This document shows positions 8,845 to 18,702 of a stretch of 64,000 bases of DNA, one piece after another. The notes beneath the pieces were generated by a model. The model worked only from the letters and a program-made list of their open reading frames with translations, was not told the DNA's origin and did not search any database. The stretch's first letter is position 1. Each line of letters starts with the position of its first letter. The stretch is from Halopseudomonas pertucinogena (GTDB taxonomy: Bacteria > Pseudomonadota > Gammaproteobacteria > Pseudomonadales > Pseudomonadaceae): assembly GCF_014646575.1 (NCBI RefSeq), contig NZ_BMNN01000003.1, positions 1-64,000 of the forward strand. The letters are read 5' to 3'. A program made the position numbers and the translations under genes.

Positions 8845-10146
8845 TTATTGCAAAGTGTGTTGTTCAAGGAAGGTTTCCGGCTGCCAGCCCTCGCGCTTGA
8901 GCAGGCGGTTGAAGTCCGCCCGGGGCAGGCGCAGATCCAGTTGCTGGCGACCATCCTCACCGGTGCGCTCGCCGGTAACCGCGCCGGCGGCATAGAACTG
9001 CGCACGCAGGCGGGCCTCGGCATGCTCGAGCACCACACGCTCCTGAATGATGTCCTCACCCAGACGCTCGATGATGGCCTGCAGCAGCAGATCCATCCCC
9101 AGCCCCTGCTGGGCCGACAGCCAGACCCGCACTGCCACGCCGTTCTCGTCCCGCTGGATCTGCGGTTCGAAGTTCTCCAGCAGGTCGATCTTGTTGTACA
9201 CCTCCAGGGTCGGCAGTTCCCGGGCGCCGATCTCGTCCAGTACCAGGTGCACCTGCTCGATGTTCGACATGCGTTCGTCATCAGCCGAATCGATGACGTG
9301 CAGCAGCAGATCGGCCTGACTCGATTCCTCCAGCGTGGCGCGGAACGCCTCCACCAGCTTGTGCGGCAGATGGCGGATGAAACCCACGGTGTCGGCCAGC
9401 ACCACCGGACCGATATCCGCCAGCTCGAGCCGGCGCAGGGTCGGGTCCAGCGTGGCGAACAGCTGGTCGGCCGCGTATACCGAGGCCTCGGTCAGCCGGT
9501 TGAACAGGGTGGACTTGCCGGCGTTGGTATAACCGACCAGGGACACAACGGGTACTTCCGCCCGTCGCCGGGCCCGGCGGGCCTGATCACGCTGGCTGCG
9601 CACCTTCTCCAGCCGCCGGGTGATCTGACGGATGCGCACGCGCAGCAGACGGCGGTCGGTTTCCAGCTGGGTTTCCCCGGGACCACGCAGACCGATACCG
9701 CCCTTCTGGCGTTCAAGGTGAGTCCAGCCGCGCACCAGACGGGTGCTCAGATGGTCGAGCTGAGCCAGCTCGACCTGCAGTTTGCCTTCATGGGTACGTG
9801 CGCGCTGGGCGAAGATATCGAGGATGAGGCCGGTACGATCGATGACCCGGCACTCGAGTTCGCGTTCCAGGTTGCGCTCCTGACTGGGGGTCAGAACGTG
9901 GTTGAAGATCACCAGATCCCCTTCCCCGGCCCTTACCAGCGCACGCAACTCCTCTACCTTGCCGGTACCGATCAGGAACCGCGGGCTGGGTTGATAACGG
10001 CTGATGGTGAGAAAATCGACCACCTCGGCCCCAGCCGAACGCACCAGTTCAAGGAACTCATGAGGGTCTTCCCGACTCTGCTCGTTCTGGCTTTCCAGGT
10101 GAACGAGAATGGCGCGTTCACCCCCCTCATGGCGTTCAAAGAACAA
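8845..10146 (-). CDS. hflX: GTPase HflX, ribosome rescue/splitting factor
   Basis: HflX binds the 50S subunit and splits stalled 70S ribosomes, notably under heat stress. The 433-residue protein has the N-terminal HflX domain (LIGTGKVEEL, NHVLTPSQERNLE), the family signature GGIGLRGPGETQLETDRR (about 149-166), a P-loop GYTNAGKST (205-213), DTVGF as G3 and NKID as G4. The start is a TTG at 10146: the family begins (M/L)FFERH-GGERAILVHL and there is an AGGAGG ribosome site about 8 bases upstream. It lies 17 bp after hfq, in the classic miaA-hfq-hflX-hflK-hflC superoperon. Confidence 0.97.
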   Translation of the reverse strand: MFFERHEGGERAILVHLESQNEQSREDPHEFLELVRSAGAEVVDFLTISRYQPSPRFLIGTGKVEELRALVRAGEGDLVIFNHVLTPSQERNLERELECRVIDRTGLILDIFAQRARTHEGKLQVELAQLDHLSTRLVRGWTHLERQKGGIGLRGPGETQLETDRRLLRVRIRQITRRLEKVRSQRDQARRARRRAEVPVVSLVGYTNAGKSTLFNRLTEASVYAADQLFATLDPTLRRLELADIGPVVLADTVGFIRHLPHKLVEAFRATLEESSQADLLLHVIDSADDERMSNIEQVHLVLDEIGARELPTLEVYNKIDLLENFEPQIQRDENGVAVRVWLSAQQGLGMDLLLQAIIERLGEDIIQERVVLEHAEARLRAQFYAAGAVTGERTGEDGRQQLDLRLPRADFNRLLKREGWQPETFLEQHTLQ

Positions 10147-10163
10147 TCAGGCCTCCTGTGTCA

Positions 10164-10418
10164 TCAAGAGTTGTCGGCCTCGGCTTCTTCACCGGCACCC
10201 GGTACCGGCAGACGCACCGGACGGCCGGGCACGACTGTGGAGATGGCATGCTTGTAGACCATCTGGCTGACGGTATTCTTCAGCAGAATGACGAACTGAT
10301 CGAACGACTCGATCTGACCCTGCAACTTGATACCGTTGACCAGGTAGATGGATACCGGAACACGTTCCTTGCGCAGAACGTTCAGGTAAGGGTCTTGTAG
10401 TGAATGCCCTTTTGACAT
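10164..10418 (-). CDS. hfq: RNA chaperone Hfq
   Basis: Hfq forms a hexameric ring that pairs small RNAs with mRNAs and, in Pseudomonas, works with Crc in catabolite repression. The 84-residue product starts [20 protein letters not shown] (Sm1 region) and has the Sm2 motif YKHAIST. The distal and proximal face residues of typical gamma-proteobacterial Hfq are in place, with a short acidic tail (GEEAEADNS). The ATG at 10418 follows AAGGAG; eight upstream codons were removed. It sits between miaA and hflX. Confidence 0.99.
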   Translation of the reverse strand: MSKGHSLQDPYLNVLRKERVPVSIYLVNGIKLQGQIESFDQFVILLKNTVSQMVYKHAISTVVPGRPVRLPVPGAGEEAEADNS

Positions 10419-10547
10419 TGCCTCACTCCTTATGGGAACCATTATGGAAACCGCTTGAATTGAAATAAAAAAATCCGGCCAGCCCAGCAGCTCGGACCAT
10501 CATGACCCGGATGGCTGCCGAGACCTGCCGACAACAGAACTGAAAAG

Positions 10548-11522
10548 CTATATGGCGATCGATTCGATGTGTTTCAAGAGCCTGTCGGCCCTTTTCGGGT
10601 CGAGACTGTCGAACCATGCAATTTCCTCGCGCCAGCCGCGCAACCAGGTGAACTGACGCTTCGCCAACTGCCGGGTGGCAATTACCCCCCGCTCGATCAT
10701 CTCATCACGTGAGAGCTTCCCCTCGAGATGATCCCACGCCTGCCGGTATCCGACGGCACGAACCGATGGCATCGATACATCCAGATCCCCCCGCGCATAC
10801 AACGCTTCCACCTCCGCAATGAACCCCTGCTCGATCATCTGACTGAAGCGCAGGGCAATGCGTTCATGGAGGACATGCCGCTCCCGGGGAGCCACAGCCA
10901 CATAGTGCGTAGTATAGGCCAAATTACCCGCCGCAGTCGCGCTGCTTTCGGCATTTTCCAGCGCCTGGCGGCGGTGCCATTCGGTCAGTGTCACACCGCT
11001 GACCAGAAACACTTCCCAGGCACGCTGGAGGCGTTGCGGGTCAGTGGGGTGAATGCGCCCGGCGGCCACCGGATCAACCTTCGCCAGCTCGGCGTGCACG
11101 GCCGGCCAGCCCTGCTCCCGGGCCAGGGCCTCGATCCTGGCACGCACGGCAGGGTCGGCCGGGGGCATCTGAGCCAGCCCATCCAGCAGCGCCTTGTAAT
11201 AGAGCATGGTGCCGCCGACCAGCAGCGGAATGCGCCCGCGCTGCAGGATGTCGTCGATCAGTCGGCGCGCGTCAACACGGAAACGCGCGGCGGAATAGGC
11301 CTCGGCAGGATCGAGGATATCCACCAGGTGGTGCGGGTAACGACGCAGCGTCTCGGCGTCCGGCTTGGCGGTACCGATATCCATGCCCCGGTAGACCAGT
11401 GCCGAGTCGACACTGATCAATTCGCAGGGCAGGTGGTCTGCCAGGTGCAGCGCAAGATCGGTCTTGCCGGCGGCGGTGGGGCCCATCAGGCAGATCACCG
11501 CCGGTGAAGCTGGATGCGCCAT
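10548..11522 (-). CDS. miaA: tRNA dimethylallyltransferase MiaA
   Basis: MiaA transfers a dimethylallyl group to A37 of tRNAs reading UNN codons, giving i6A. The 324-residue protein carries the P-loop GPTAAGKT (residues 14-21), then [25 protein letters not shown] and, near the C-terminus, [13 protein letters not shown], all family hallmarks. The ATG at 11522 overlaps the mutL stop (ATGA), so the 25 in-frame codons upstream are not needed. The gene is separated from hfq by about 130 bp, which may contain the hfq promoter. Confidence 0.98.
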   Translation of the reverse strand: MAHPASPAVICLMGPTAAGKTDLALHLADHLPCELISVDSALVYRGMDIGTAKPDAETLRRYPHHLVDILDPAEAYSAARFRVDARRLIDDILQRGRIPLLVGGTMLYYKALLDGLAQMPPADPAVRARIEALAREQGWPAVHAELAKVDPVAAGRIHPTDPQRLQRAWEVFLVSGVTLTEWHRRQALENAESSATAAGNLAYTTHYVAVAPRERHVLHERIALRFSQMIEQGFIAEVEALYARGDLDVSMPSVRAVGYRQAWDHLEGKLSRDEMIERGVIATRQLAKRQFTWLRGWREEIAWFDSLDPKRADRLLKHIESIAI

Positions 11523-13387
11523 CAACGCCCCCGCAGGAACAGCTTGTCCAGTTCCGGCAGGCTCATCCGGGTCCAGGTCGGCCGGCCGTGGTTGCACTGC
11601 CCACTGCGCTCGGTCTGTTCCATGTCACGCAGCAGCGCATTCATCTCGGCCAGTGTCAGCCTGCGGTTGGCACGCACCGAGCCGTGGCAGGCCATGGTGG
11701 CCAACAACTCGTTGCGATGGGCTTCGATGCGGTCGCTGGTGCCGTATTCCATCAGATCCGCCAGCACGTCCTGCACCAGCTGGGCGGCGTCGGCCTGGCG
11801 CAGCAGGGCGGGAATCTCGCGAATGGCCAGGGTCTCGGGCCCCATGCGCTGGAGCGCGAACCCCAGCCGGGCGAACCATTCGGCGTGCTCCTCGGCGCAG
11901 TCCGCCTGACGCTGGCTGACAGCCAGCGTCTCCGGCACCAGCAGGGGCTGGCTGCGCAGGCCTTCCAGGGCCATCGCCTGCTTGAGTCGTTCATAGGTGA
12001 TGCGTTCATGGGCGGCGTGCATGTCCACCACCACCAGGCCCTCGGCATTCTCCGCCAGAATATAGATGCCGTGCAGCTGGGCGATCGCATAGCCCAGCGG
12101 TGGCACTTCGCCCGCCTCGCTCTCGGTGGGCAGCGATGGCGATGCCGACTCGCCGCCGTAAAGGCCGGCATAACCCTGCGCCGCTTCGGCCAGCAGCGTC
12201 GGGGACGGGCGCGTCAGCGCCGGCGCAGCCCAGCCGGCCGCTCCCGCGGCCGGCTCCTGCAGTGGCATGTGGGTCTGGCCGGAAAAGATGCCCGCCTCCA
12301 GGCCACCGCCGCTGGTCCTGCCCGCGCTGTAATCCAGCACCTCACCGCCCTTCAGCTCCGCAGCTGCCGGGCCCTGCCCGTCGGGACGCTGTTCGGCGAG
12401 GGCGCGATAGAGGGTACTGAACAGGAAGTCATGCACCATGCGCCCGTCACGGAAACGCACCTCATGCTTGGTCGGGTGCACGTTGACATCGACCACCGCA
12501 GGATCCAGCTCGAGGAACAACACAAATGTCGGGTGGCGCCCGTTGAACAGCACATCGCGGTAGGCCTGACGCACCGCATGGGCCACCAGCTTGTCGCGGA
12601 TCATCCGGCCGTTGACGCAGAAGTACTGCAGGTCCGCCTGACTGCGGGAAAAGGTCGGCAGGCCGACCCAGCCCCACAGGCGCAGGCCGCCCCGCTCCTG
12701 GTCGATGGTGACCGACTGCTCGATGAAGGCGGGCCCGCAGATGCTCGCCACCCGGCGCTGGGCTTCCTGTTCGGTGTGGGCAGGACGCAGACTCAGCACT
12801 GACCGGCCATTGTGGCGGAGATGGAAGGCCACATCGAAGCGCGACAATGCGAGGCGTTTGACCACCTCTTCCAGATGGCTGAATTCGGTACGCTCGGTAC
12901 GCAGGAACTTGCGCCTGGCCGGCGTGTTGAAGAACAGGTCACGCACTTCCACAGTGGTGCCCTGGGGGTGCGCCGCCGGCTGCACCCGCGGGTTCATGTC
13001 GCGGCCCTCGGTCTCGACCTGCCATGCCTGGTCGGCGCCCTCGGCGCAGGACGTCAGCACCAGGCGGGATACCGAGCTGACCGAGGCCAGCGCCTCGCCG
13101 CGAAAGCCCAGGGTGGCTACCCGTTCCAGGTCGTCCAGGTCGATGATCTTGCTGGTGGCGTGGCGCGACAGCGCCAGCGGCAGATCGCTCTCGATGATCC
13201 CCCGCCCGTTGTCGCGTACCCGCAGCAGCTTGACGCCGCCCTCCTCCACATCGATATCGATTCGCGTGGCCCCGGCGTCAAGACTGTTTTCCAAAAGTTC
13301 CTTTATTACCGAAGCGGGACGCTCCACCACTTCGCCCGCGGCGATCTGGTTGGCCAGGCGCGGGCTCAATAACTGTATTCGGGACAT
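11522..13387 (-). CDS. mutL: DNA mismatch repair protein MutL
   Basis: MutL links MutS mismatch recognition to strand incision. The 621-residue protein has the GHKL ATPase motifs [18 protein letters not shown] and [10 protein letters not shown] in the first 100 residues, and a C-terminal dimerisation domain. The C-terminal domain includes [12 protein letters not shown], matching the DQHA(X)2E(X)4E metal-binding motif of nicking MutL proteins; this fits pseudomonads, which lack MutH. The ATG at 13387 ([19 protein letters not shown]) is chosen over a GTG two codons upstream. It is coupled to miaA and lies 18 bp after amiB. Confidence 0.98.
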   Translation of the reverse strand: MSRIQLLSPRLANQIAAGEVVERPASVIKELLENSLDAGATRIDIDVEEGGVKLLRVRDNGRGIIESDLPLALSRHATSKIIDLDDLERVATLGFRGEALASVSSVSRLVLTSCAEGADQAWQVETEGRDMNPRVQPAAHPQGTTVEVRDLFFNTPARRKFLRTERTEFSHLEEVVKRLALSRFDVAFHLRHNGRSVLSLRPAHTEQEAQRRVASICGPAFIEQSVTIDQERGGLRLWGWVGLPTFSRSQADLQYFCVNGRMIRDKLVAHAVRQAYRDVLFNGRHPTFVLFLELDPAVVDVNVHPTKHEVRFRDGRMVHDFLFSTLYRALAEQRPDGQGPAAAELKGGEVLDYSAGRTSGGGLEAGIFSGQTHMPLQEPAAGAAGWAAPALTRPSPTLLAEAAQGYAGLYGGESASPSLPTESEAGEVPPLGYAIAQLHGIYILAENAEGLVVVDMHAAHERITYERLKQAMALEGLRSQPLLVPETLAVSQRQADCAEEHAEWFARLGFALQRMGPETLAIREIPALLRQADAAQLVQDVLADLMEYGTSDRIEAHRNELLATMACHGSVRANRRLTLAEMNALLRDMEQTERSGQCNHGRPTWTRMSLPELDKLFLRGR

Positions 13388-13405
13388 CTTCACCCCATGA
13401 CCGCA

Positions 13406-14818
13406 TCAGGGGTCATTTTTCACCAACATGCTGGCGGCCGGTACCTTGAGTACCTGGCCGACTCGGATCTGATCGTTGCGCAGGCTGTTGGCCTGGCGCA
13501 GGCTCGCGAGGCTCACCTCGTAGCGCGTCGCGATCATCGATAGGGTATCACCCCGCTGCACGGTATGCTCGCGGGCGCCCTGGGCCAGCTTGCCGCTGCT
13601 CTTGAGCGCGGCCAGCTGGGTGCCCGGCGGCGGGTTGCGGTGGAAATAGCCACGGATGCCGGTGAGCATCGCCCTGGCCAGCGCCTGCTGATGGCTGCGA
13701 GTGACCAGCTTGCGCGACTCGCCCGGGTTGGAGATGAATCCGGTCTCGACCAGAATCGACGGGATATCCGGCGACTTGAGCACCATGAACCCGGCCTGCT
13801 CCACCCGGCGCTTGTGCAGCGGTGTGATATTGCCGATCGAGCTGAGTACCTGCTGGCCGACGTCCAGACTCGCCGACAACGTGGCCGTCATGGACAGGTC
13901 GAGCAGCACACTGGCCAGGATCTGGTCCTTGTTGTCCAGGCTCACCCCGCCGACACCGCCGATCAGGTCGGAGCGGTTTTCCCGGTCGGCCAGCAGCCGG
14001 GCAGTTTCCGAGGTGGCGCCCCGGTCGGACAACGCATACACCGAGGCACCGAAGGCGCTTGACCGGGTAAAGGCGTCGGCATGGATCGAGACGAACAGGT
14101 CGGCGTTGTGCTTGCGGGCAATCTCGGTGCGCTTGCGCAGGGGGATAAAGTAGTCGCCGGTACGCACCAGCACCGCCTTGAAGCCCGGCTCCGCATCGAT
14201 CAGCTTCTTCAGCTCGCGGGCAATGGCCAGCACCACATCCTTCTCCAGCGCCTTGTTGTGGCCGATGGCGCCGGGGTCCTCGCCACCGTGGCCCGCGTCC
14301 AGCGCGATGATCACGTCCCGCTGCCCCGCCTCGGCTACCGAGCGGGTGGGCGTCTGCGGCAGTGGCGTGGCGCTCGGCTCGGCATGGGCCGGCAGTGCGG
14401 ATGTCGGCGCCTGGTCATAGAGATCGATCACCAGACGATGGCCATACTGCTGGTTCGGCGGCAGCGAGAAGCTTTTAGGGGTCACCTCGCGGGACAGGTC
14501 CAGCACCACCCGCAGGTCGGAGCCGTCCCGGGGGGCGGAACGCAGTCCGGTCACCGGCGTGTTGTCCAGCGCCAGCCCGCCTGTGGATGCAGAAAAGGTG
14601 GCGCCAGAGATATCGATGACGATGCGTTCCGGGCTTGCCAGGGTGAACAGCGTGTGGTCCGCCGGCCCCGTGAGGTCGAAGACCAGCCGGGTATTGTCAG
14701 GGGCCCGCCAGAGGCGGACGTTGTTGATCTCGGCCGCCTGTACCACGCCGCTCAGCAGCATGCTGGCACCAGCCAGCAACGCAGCGGCATACTTCATCAT
14801 TGTTCTGATTTTCGTCAC
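13406..14818 (-). CDS. amiB: N-acetylmuramoyl-L-alanine amidase (AmiB/AmiC type) with LysM
   Basis: This periplasmic zinc amidase cleaves the septal peptidoglycan cross-bridge during daughter-cell separation. The 470-residue protein has an export signal (about residues 9-28, AALLAGASMLLSGVVQA), an AMIN domain (about 30-130), an Amidase_3 catalytic domain (about 168-390, with IALDAGHGGEDPGAIG, SIHADAF and LVETGFISN) and a C-terminal LysM peptidoglycan-binding motif (HTVQRGDTLSMIATRY). The GTG at 14818 overlaps the tsaE stop (GTGA); an ATG at 14800 is the alternative and would also keep the signal peptide. EnvC/NlpD-type activators are not in the window. Confidence 0.95.
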   Translation of the reverse strand: MTKIRTMMKYAAALLAGASMLLSGVVQAAEINNVRLWRAPDNTRLVFDLTGPADHTLFTLASPERIVIDISGATFSASTGGLALDNTPVTGLRSAPRDGSDLRVVLDLSREVTPKSFSLPPNQQYGHRLVIDLYDQAPTSALPAHAEPSATPLPQTPTRSVAEAGQRDVIIALDAGHGGEDPGAIGHNKALEKDVVLAIARELKKLIDAEPGFKAVLVRTGDYFIPLRKRTEIARKHNADLFVSIHADAFTRSSAFGASVYALSDRGATSETARLLADRENRSDLIGGVGGVSLDNKDQILASVLLDLSMTATLSASLDVGQQVLSSIGNITPLHKRRVEQAGFMVLKSPDIPSILVETGFISNPGESRKLVTRSHQQALARAMLTGIRGYFHRNPPPGTQLAALKSSGKLAQGAREHTVQRGDTLSMIATRYEVSLASLRQANSLRNDQIRVGQVLKVPAASMLVKNDP

Positions 14819-15297
14819 GGCGTCGTCTTGCCTCTTGTGCTGTGCAGCCGTTGGCTCGCCACCTGACCGCGCTGTCCATGCCCTTCAATCTGCAGCGTCC
14901 TGCCATCTCCGTCAACCGTGATCCGAATGCTCAGGTCCGGCTCCGGCAGCACCCCGCGCCCCTTTTCGGGCCATTCTACAAGACACAGACTGCTGTCGGA
15001 AAAGTAGTCGCGAATGCCGAGAAACTCCAGCTCCTCCGGGTCTGCCAGGCGATACAGGTCGAAGTGGTATATCTCGCCGCCGGCCAGCTCGTAGGGCTCG
15101 ACCAGAGTGAAGGTCGGGCTCTTCACCGCGCCCGCATGTCCGGCAGCGCGAATGAGTCCGCGGCTCAGCGTCGTCTTGCCGGCGCCCAGGTCGCCGCTCA
15201 GCCAGATACTGCCGCGCCAGCCCAACGCGTCACCAATATCCGCGCCCAGGCGCTCCATGGCCTGGTCACCTTGCACATGCACTTCAAGGGTCATCAT
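14815..15297 (-). CDS. tsaE: TsaE, tRNA t6A37 synthesis ATPase
   Basis: TsaE drives turnover of the TsaBDE complex that makes threonylcarbamoyl-A37 in ANN-reading tRNAs. The 160-residue protein has the P-loop GDLGAGKTTLSRGL (about residues 35-48), the switch-like KSPTFTLVEPY and a HFDLYRL motif, plus VEWPEKG, all typical of the family. The ATG at 15297 overlaps the nnr stop (ATGA); a TTG one codon upstream is less likely. It is coupled to both nnr and amiB, the standard proteobacterial arrangement. Confidence 0.97.
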   Translation of the reverse strand: MMTLEVHVQGDQAMERLGADIGDALGWRGSIWLSGDLGAGKTTLSRGLIRAAGHAGAVKSPTFTLVEPYELAGGEIYHFDLYRLADPEELEFLGIRDYFSDSSLCLVEWPEKGRGVLPEPDLSIRITVDGDGRTLQIEGHGQRGQVASQRLHSTRGKTTP

Positions 15298-16784
15298 CAA
15301 TCCCGCAGATTCAGGTAATAACGTATGTGTTCTGTCAGATCACCGGCCAGCATGCCCAGCGGGCCATGATGTTCGGCGGCACGGTCGCCGGCCAGGGCAT
15401 GCAGCAGCACTCCCAGACGGGCGGCATCGATGGCATTCATCCTCTGGGCCAGCAGCGCACCCACCAGCCCGGAGAGCACGTCCCCCATACCCGCACTGGC
15501 CATCCCCGGGTTGCCGAAAATGCAGAGACCCGGAAGGTTGGCAGTATCGGCATCGGCGACCAGCGAACCCACTCCCTTGAGGACAACCACGCAGCACAGG
15601 CGTTCCGCCAGCCGGCGGACAGCGAACAGGCGGTCACCCTGCACCTGCCTGGTAGGCCAGCCCAGCAACCGGCCGGCTTCGGCAGGGTGCGGTGTTATCA
15701 CCGTCTGGCTGCCAAGGGTTGTCGGCTGCGCGGCGACGAGGTTCAGCGCATCGGCATCCAGAATCCGCGGCAATGCCCGCTCCAGAGCGAGTGTCAGCAG
15801 CTGCTGCGCCCAGGCGTTCTGGCCGAGACCGGGCCCGATCACCAGCGCAGTGGCCTGATCGAGCAGGGGCGCCAATTGTGCCGGATCATCCACCCCATGC
15901 GCCATCACTTCCGGGCAGCGTGCCAGCAGCGGCGCGATGTGTTCGCTGCGGGTGGCCACGCTGACCTTGCCCGCACCGCTGCGCAGGGCTGTCTCCGCCG
16001 CCAGCATGATGGCACCGCCCATGCCGTGGTTGCCGCCGATCAGCAGCAGATGGCCGAACATGCCCTTGTGCGCCGCCTTCGGCCGCTCGGGCAACAGCAA
16101 CTTGCAGGCGTCCAGCGTCAGCCGCTCCAGGGCAGGCACGATATCATGCTCCGGCAGCTCCGCCAGCGGTGCGAAGCAGAGCTCGCCGACCAGATCCGGA
16201 CCCTGCGCGGTAAACAGCCCCGGCTTCAGTGCGATGAAGGTCACGGTCAGATCGGCCGCGACCGCCACGCCTTCAACAGCGCCGCTATCGGCGTTCAGCC
16301 CGCTCGGCAGATCCACCGCCACCACCGGCAGTGCGCTGGCATTGATGCCGGCAATGGCCTGAACATACGGCTCGCGCACTTCGCTGTGCAGCCCTGTTCC
16401 GAGCAGGGCATCCACCAGCACCCCGGTCTGCGGCAGGCTACCGGACCAGAGCTGGATGTTGACCCCGGCCGCCACCGCCTGCTGCCAGGCCAGCGCGGCA
16501 TCGCCGCGCAATCGCTCCGGCGGGGCGACCGCCAGCGCACTGACCTCCCAGCCGGCACGCCGGGCCAGTATCGCTATCAGGTAGCCATCTCCGGCATTGT
16601 TGCCGGAACCGCAGAGCACGGTCAGCCGGCCTGCGTTCGGCCAGCGCCGGCGCAGTTCGCGCCACAGCGCGCCGGCTGCCCGCTGCATCAGTTCAATACC
16701 GGGCGTACCCGCAGCGATGATCCGCGCATCCAGTTCGCGGGTGGCGGCAGCGCTGTACAGGCGGGTCGGCAGTTCTGGACGCAT
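15297..16784 (-). CDS. nnr: Bifunctional NAD(P)HX epimerase/dehydratase
   Basis: Nnr repairs hydrated NADH and NADPH. The N-terminal YjeF_N domain (about residues 1-215, CGSGNNAGDGYLIA) epimerises R and S forms. The C-terminal carbohydrate-kinase-like domain (about 225-490) dehydrates S-NAD(P)HX with ADP; it shows GNHGMGGAIMLA, VIGPGLGQ, TPHPAEAGRLL and GNPGMASAGMGDVLSG. Total length is 495. The ATG at 16784 is preceded by GGAGG with a slightly long spacing of 12; an in-frame GTG at 16814 would add ten unconserved residues. It heads the long minus-strand housekeeping cluster, divergent from queG. Confidence 0.96.
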   Translation of the reverse strand: MRPELPTRLYSAAATRELDARIIAAGTPGIELMQRAAGALWRELRRRWPNAGRLTVLCGSGNNAGDGYLIAILARRAGWEVSALAVAPPERLRGDAALAWQQAVAAGVNIQLWSGSLPQTGVLVDALLGTGLHSEVREPYVQAIAGINASALPVVAVDLPSGLNADSGAVEGVAVAADLTVTFIALKPGLFTAQGPDLVGELCFAPLAELPEHDIVPALERLTLDACKLLLPERPKAAHKGMFGHLLLIGGNHGMGGAIMLAAETALRSGAGKVSVATRSEHIAPLLARCPEVMAHGVDDPAQLAPLLDQATALVIGPGLGQNAWAQQLLTLALERALPRILDADALNLVAAQPTTLGSQTVITPHPAEAGRLLGWPTRQVQGDRLFAVRRLAERLCCVVVLKGVGSLVADADTANLPGLCIFGNPGMASAGMGDVLSGLVGALLAQRMNAIDAARLGVLLHALAGDRAAEHHGPLGMLAGDLTEHIRYYLNLRD

Positions 16785-16848
16785 GGGTGTGTCAATCCTC
16801 CGGAGGTCTGGCACAATTATACGCCTGACCCAGCAGGTACCCCAATCG

Positions 16849-17931
16849 ATGTCCCACTCCTCGCCCGACTACGCCGCCCTGGCCGACCGCATCCGGTCGA
16901 TCGCCGCCGAGCTGGGTTTTCAGCAGCTGGGCATAAGCGATGCGAACGCGGGCGCCCACGAGCAACACCTGCAGGACTGGCTCGACGCCGGCTTCCACGG
17001 CGAAATGGAATGGATGGCCAGTCATGGTACCAAGCGCAGCCGGCCGGCCGAGCTGGTGCCCGGTACCCGCCGGGTGATCTCGGTACGGATGGACTATCTG
17101 CCGACCGATACTCAGATGGCCCGGCGCCTGAGCGAGCGCAACATGGCCTATATTTCCCGCTACGCGCTTGGCCGGGATTATCACAAGATGATCCGCCGGC
17201 GATTGCAGCACCTGGCGGAGCAGATCCGGGAGCTGATCGGCCCGTTCGGCTACCGCGCCTTCGTTGACAGTGCCCCGGTGCTGGAGCGCGCATTTGCCAG
17301 CCGCGCCGGGCTCGGCTGGATCGGCAAGAACTGCATGCTGATCAACCCGAAGGCCGGCAGCTATTTCTTTCTCGGCGAGTTGTACACCGACCTGCCGCTG
17401 CCGGTGGACGAACCCTTCACCAGCAACCACTGCGGCAGTTGCAGCGCCTGCCTGAGCCGCTGCCCCACCGATGCCTTTGTCGGCCCCCATGTCCTGGATG
17501 CGCGGCGCTGCATCTCCTACCTGACCATCGAGCTCAAGGGCGCCATTCCCGAGGAGTTGCGCGCCCCCATGGGCAACCGGGTATTCGGCTGCGACGACTG
17601 CCAGCTGGTATGCCCGTGGAACAAGTTCGCCAGACACACCGGCGAGCCTGACTTCAGCCCTCGGCACAAGCTGGATCAGGCAGATCTGGTCACCCTGTTC
17701 CGCTGGGAGGAAGAGGAGTTTCTGAAGAATACCGAAGGCTCGCCGATCAGACGCATTGGCCATGAGCGCTGGCTACGCAATCTGGCAGTGGGGCTGGGCA
17801 ACGCGCAGACCAGTATTCCGGTGATCGAGGCGCTGCGCAGCCGGCTCGAGCATCCGTCTGAGCTGGTGCGTGAGCATGTGGAGTGGGCATTGCAGCGGCA
17901 CGGGGTGAGTGCAGGTTCGGCGACGAGCTGA
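16849..17931 (+). CDS. queG: Epoxyqueuosine reductase QueG
   Basis: QueG reduces epoxyqueuosine to queuosine in tRNA, using a cobalamin cofactor and two [4Fe-4S] clusters. The 360-residue protein contains the substrate-domain sequence GWIGKNCMLINPKAGSYFF and two ferredoxin-like cysteine groups, CGSCSACLSRCP and CDDCQLVCPWNKF. A HEAT-like C-terminus ends in EHVEWALQRHG. The ATG at 16849 gives MSHSSPDYAALADRIR, the usual start; the open frame extends upstream into nnr antisense but is not conserved. It diverges from nnr with a 64-bp gap that must hold both promoters; AATTAT at 16815-16820 is a possible -10 element. Confidence 0.97.
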   Translation: MSHSSPDYAALADRIRSIAAELGFQQLGISDANAGAHEQHLQDWLDAGFHGEMEWMASHGTKRSRPAELVPGTRRVISVRMDYLPTDTQMARRLSERNMAYISRYALGRDYHKMIRRRLQHLAEQIRELIGPFGYRAFVDSAPVLERAFASRAGLGWIGKNCMLINPKAGSYFFLGELYTDLPLPVDEPFTSNHCGSCSACLSRCPTDAFVGPHVLDARRCISYLTIELKGAIPEELRAPMGNRVFGCDDCQLVCPWNKFARHTGEPDFSPRHKLDQADLVTLFRWEEEEFLKNTEGSPIRRIGHERWLRNLAVGLGNAQTSIPVIEALRSRLEHPSELVREHVEWALQRHGVSAGSATS

Positions 17932-17953
17932 ACCCGGGGGCTGCTGCGCAGCC

Positions 17954-17981
17954 CGATCGCCCCGAGGTCGGGGCTCCTACA
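17954..17981. repeat. REP-like palindrome (CGCCCCGAGGTCGGGGCTCCTAC type)
   Basis: Between the convergent queG and orn genes, cgatcgccccgaggtcggggctcctaca forms a GCCCCGA/TCGGGGC hairpin ending in CTCCTAC, the reverse complement of GTAGGAGC. The same element type recurs at 54645-54673 and 62003-62035. GTAGGAGC-type REPs are common in Pseudomonas intergenic space. Confidence 0.75.
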
Positions 17982-18076
17982 GTCCAGGGAGTCGGACCAG
18001 CTTTACCGCAACCCAACCGCGTGCCGGGGCGCCCGAATCCCAGGATTAGTCCGACACACGGCGGCGTCCCTCGCTT

Positions 18077-18619
18077 TCAGAACCTGATGAAATGCTCGCG
18101 ATAATGCCGCAGCTCGGCAATCGAATCGCGGATATCATCCATTGCCAGGTGGCTGCTCTCCTTCTGGAAGCCGTCACGCACCGCCGGTGCCCAGCGGGCT
18201 GCGAGTTCCTTGAGGGTCGATACGTCCAGGTTGCGGTAATGGAAGAACTGTTCCAGGTTCGGCATGCCGCGATAGAGGAAGCGGCGATCCTGGCAGATGC
18301 TGTTGCCGCACATCGGCGAGCGCCCGGCCGGCACCCATCTGGCAACGAACTCCAGCGTCATCTGTTCGGCTTCCTGCGGGCTGATGACGCTGTCCTTGAC
18401 CCGTTGCACCAGCCCCGACTGATTGTGCTGGCGGGTATTCCACTCATCCATGCCATCCAGCAGCGCATCGGGCTGCTTCACCGCAATCGCCGGCCCTTCC
18501 GCCAGCACGTTGAGCTGGGAGTCGGTCACAATGGTGGCGATCTCGATGATGACGTCCTTGTCGGGGTCCAGACCGGTCATCTCAAGGTCGATCCAGATCA
18601 GATTGTCGGGGTGCTTCAT
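18077..18619 (-). CDS. orn: Oligoribonuclease Orn
   Basis: Orn is the essential 3'-5' exonuclease for the shortest RNAs, including pGpG from cyclic-di-GMP breakdown. The 180-residue protein (E. coli 181) has the DEDDh motifs: [15 protein letters not shown] at the start, then [13 protein letters not shown] and, near the C-terminus, [20 protein letters not shown] with the catalytic His and Asp. The ATG at 18619 follows AGGAG; the 22 upstream codons are not conserved. It diverges from rsgA with 83 bp between starts, the usual Pseudomonas arrangement. Confidence 0.98.
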   Translation of the reverse strand: MKHPDNLIWIDLEMTGLDPDKDVIIEIATIVTDSQLNVLAEGPAIAVKQPDALLDGMDEWNTRQHNQSGLVQRVKDSVISPQEAEQMTLEFVARWVPAGRSPMCGNSICQDRRFLYRGMPNLEQFFHYRNLDVSTLKELAARWAPAVRDGFQKESSHLAMDDIRDSIAELRHYREHFIRF

Positions 18620-18702
18620 GAAGACTCCTGCAGGGTGAAGGGTAATGGCATCAGTATACGCTGTGCGTGCTAAACTTCGGCGCAATCTCCCAAGGCGTGA
18701 AC

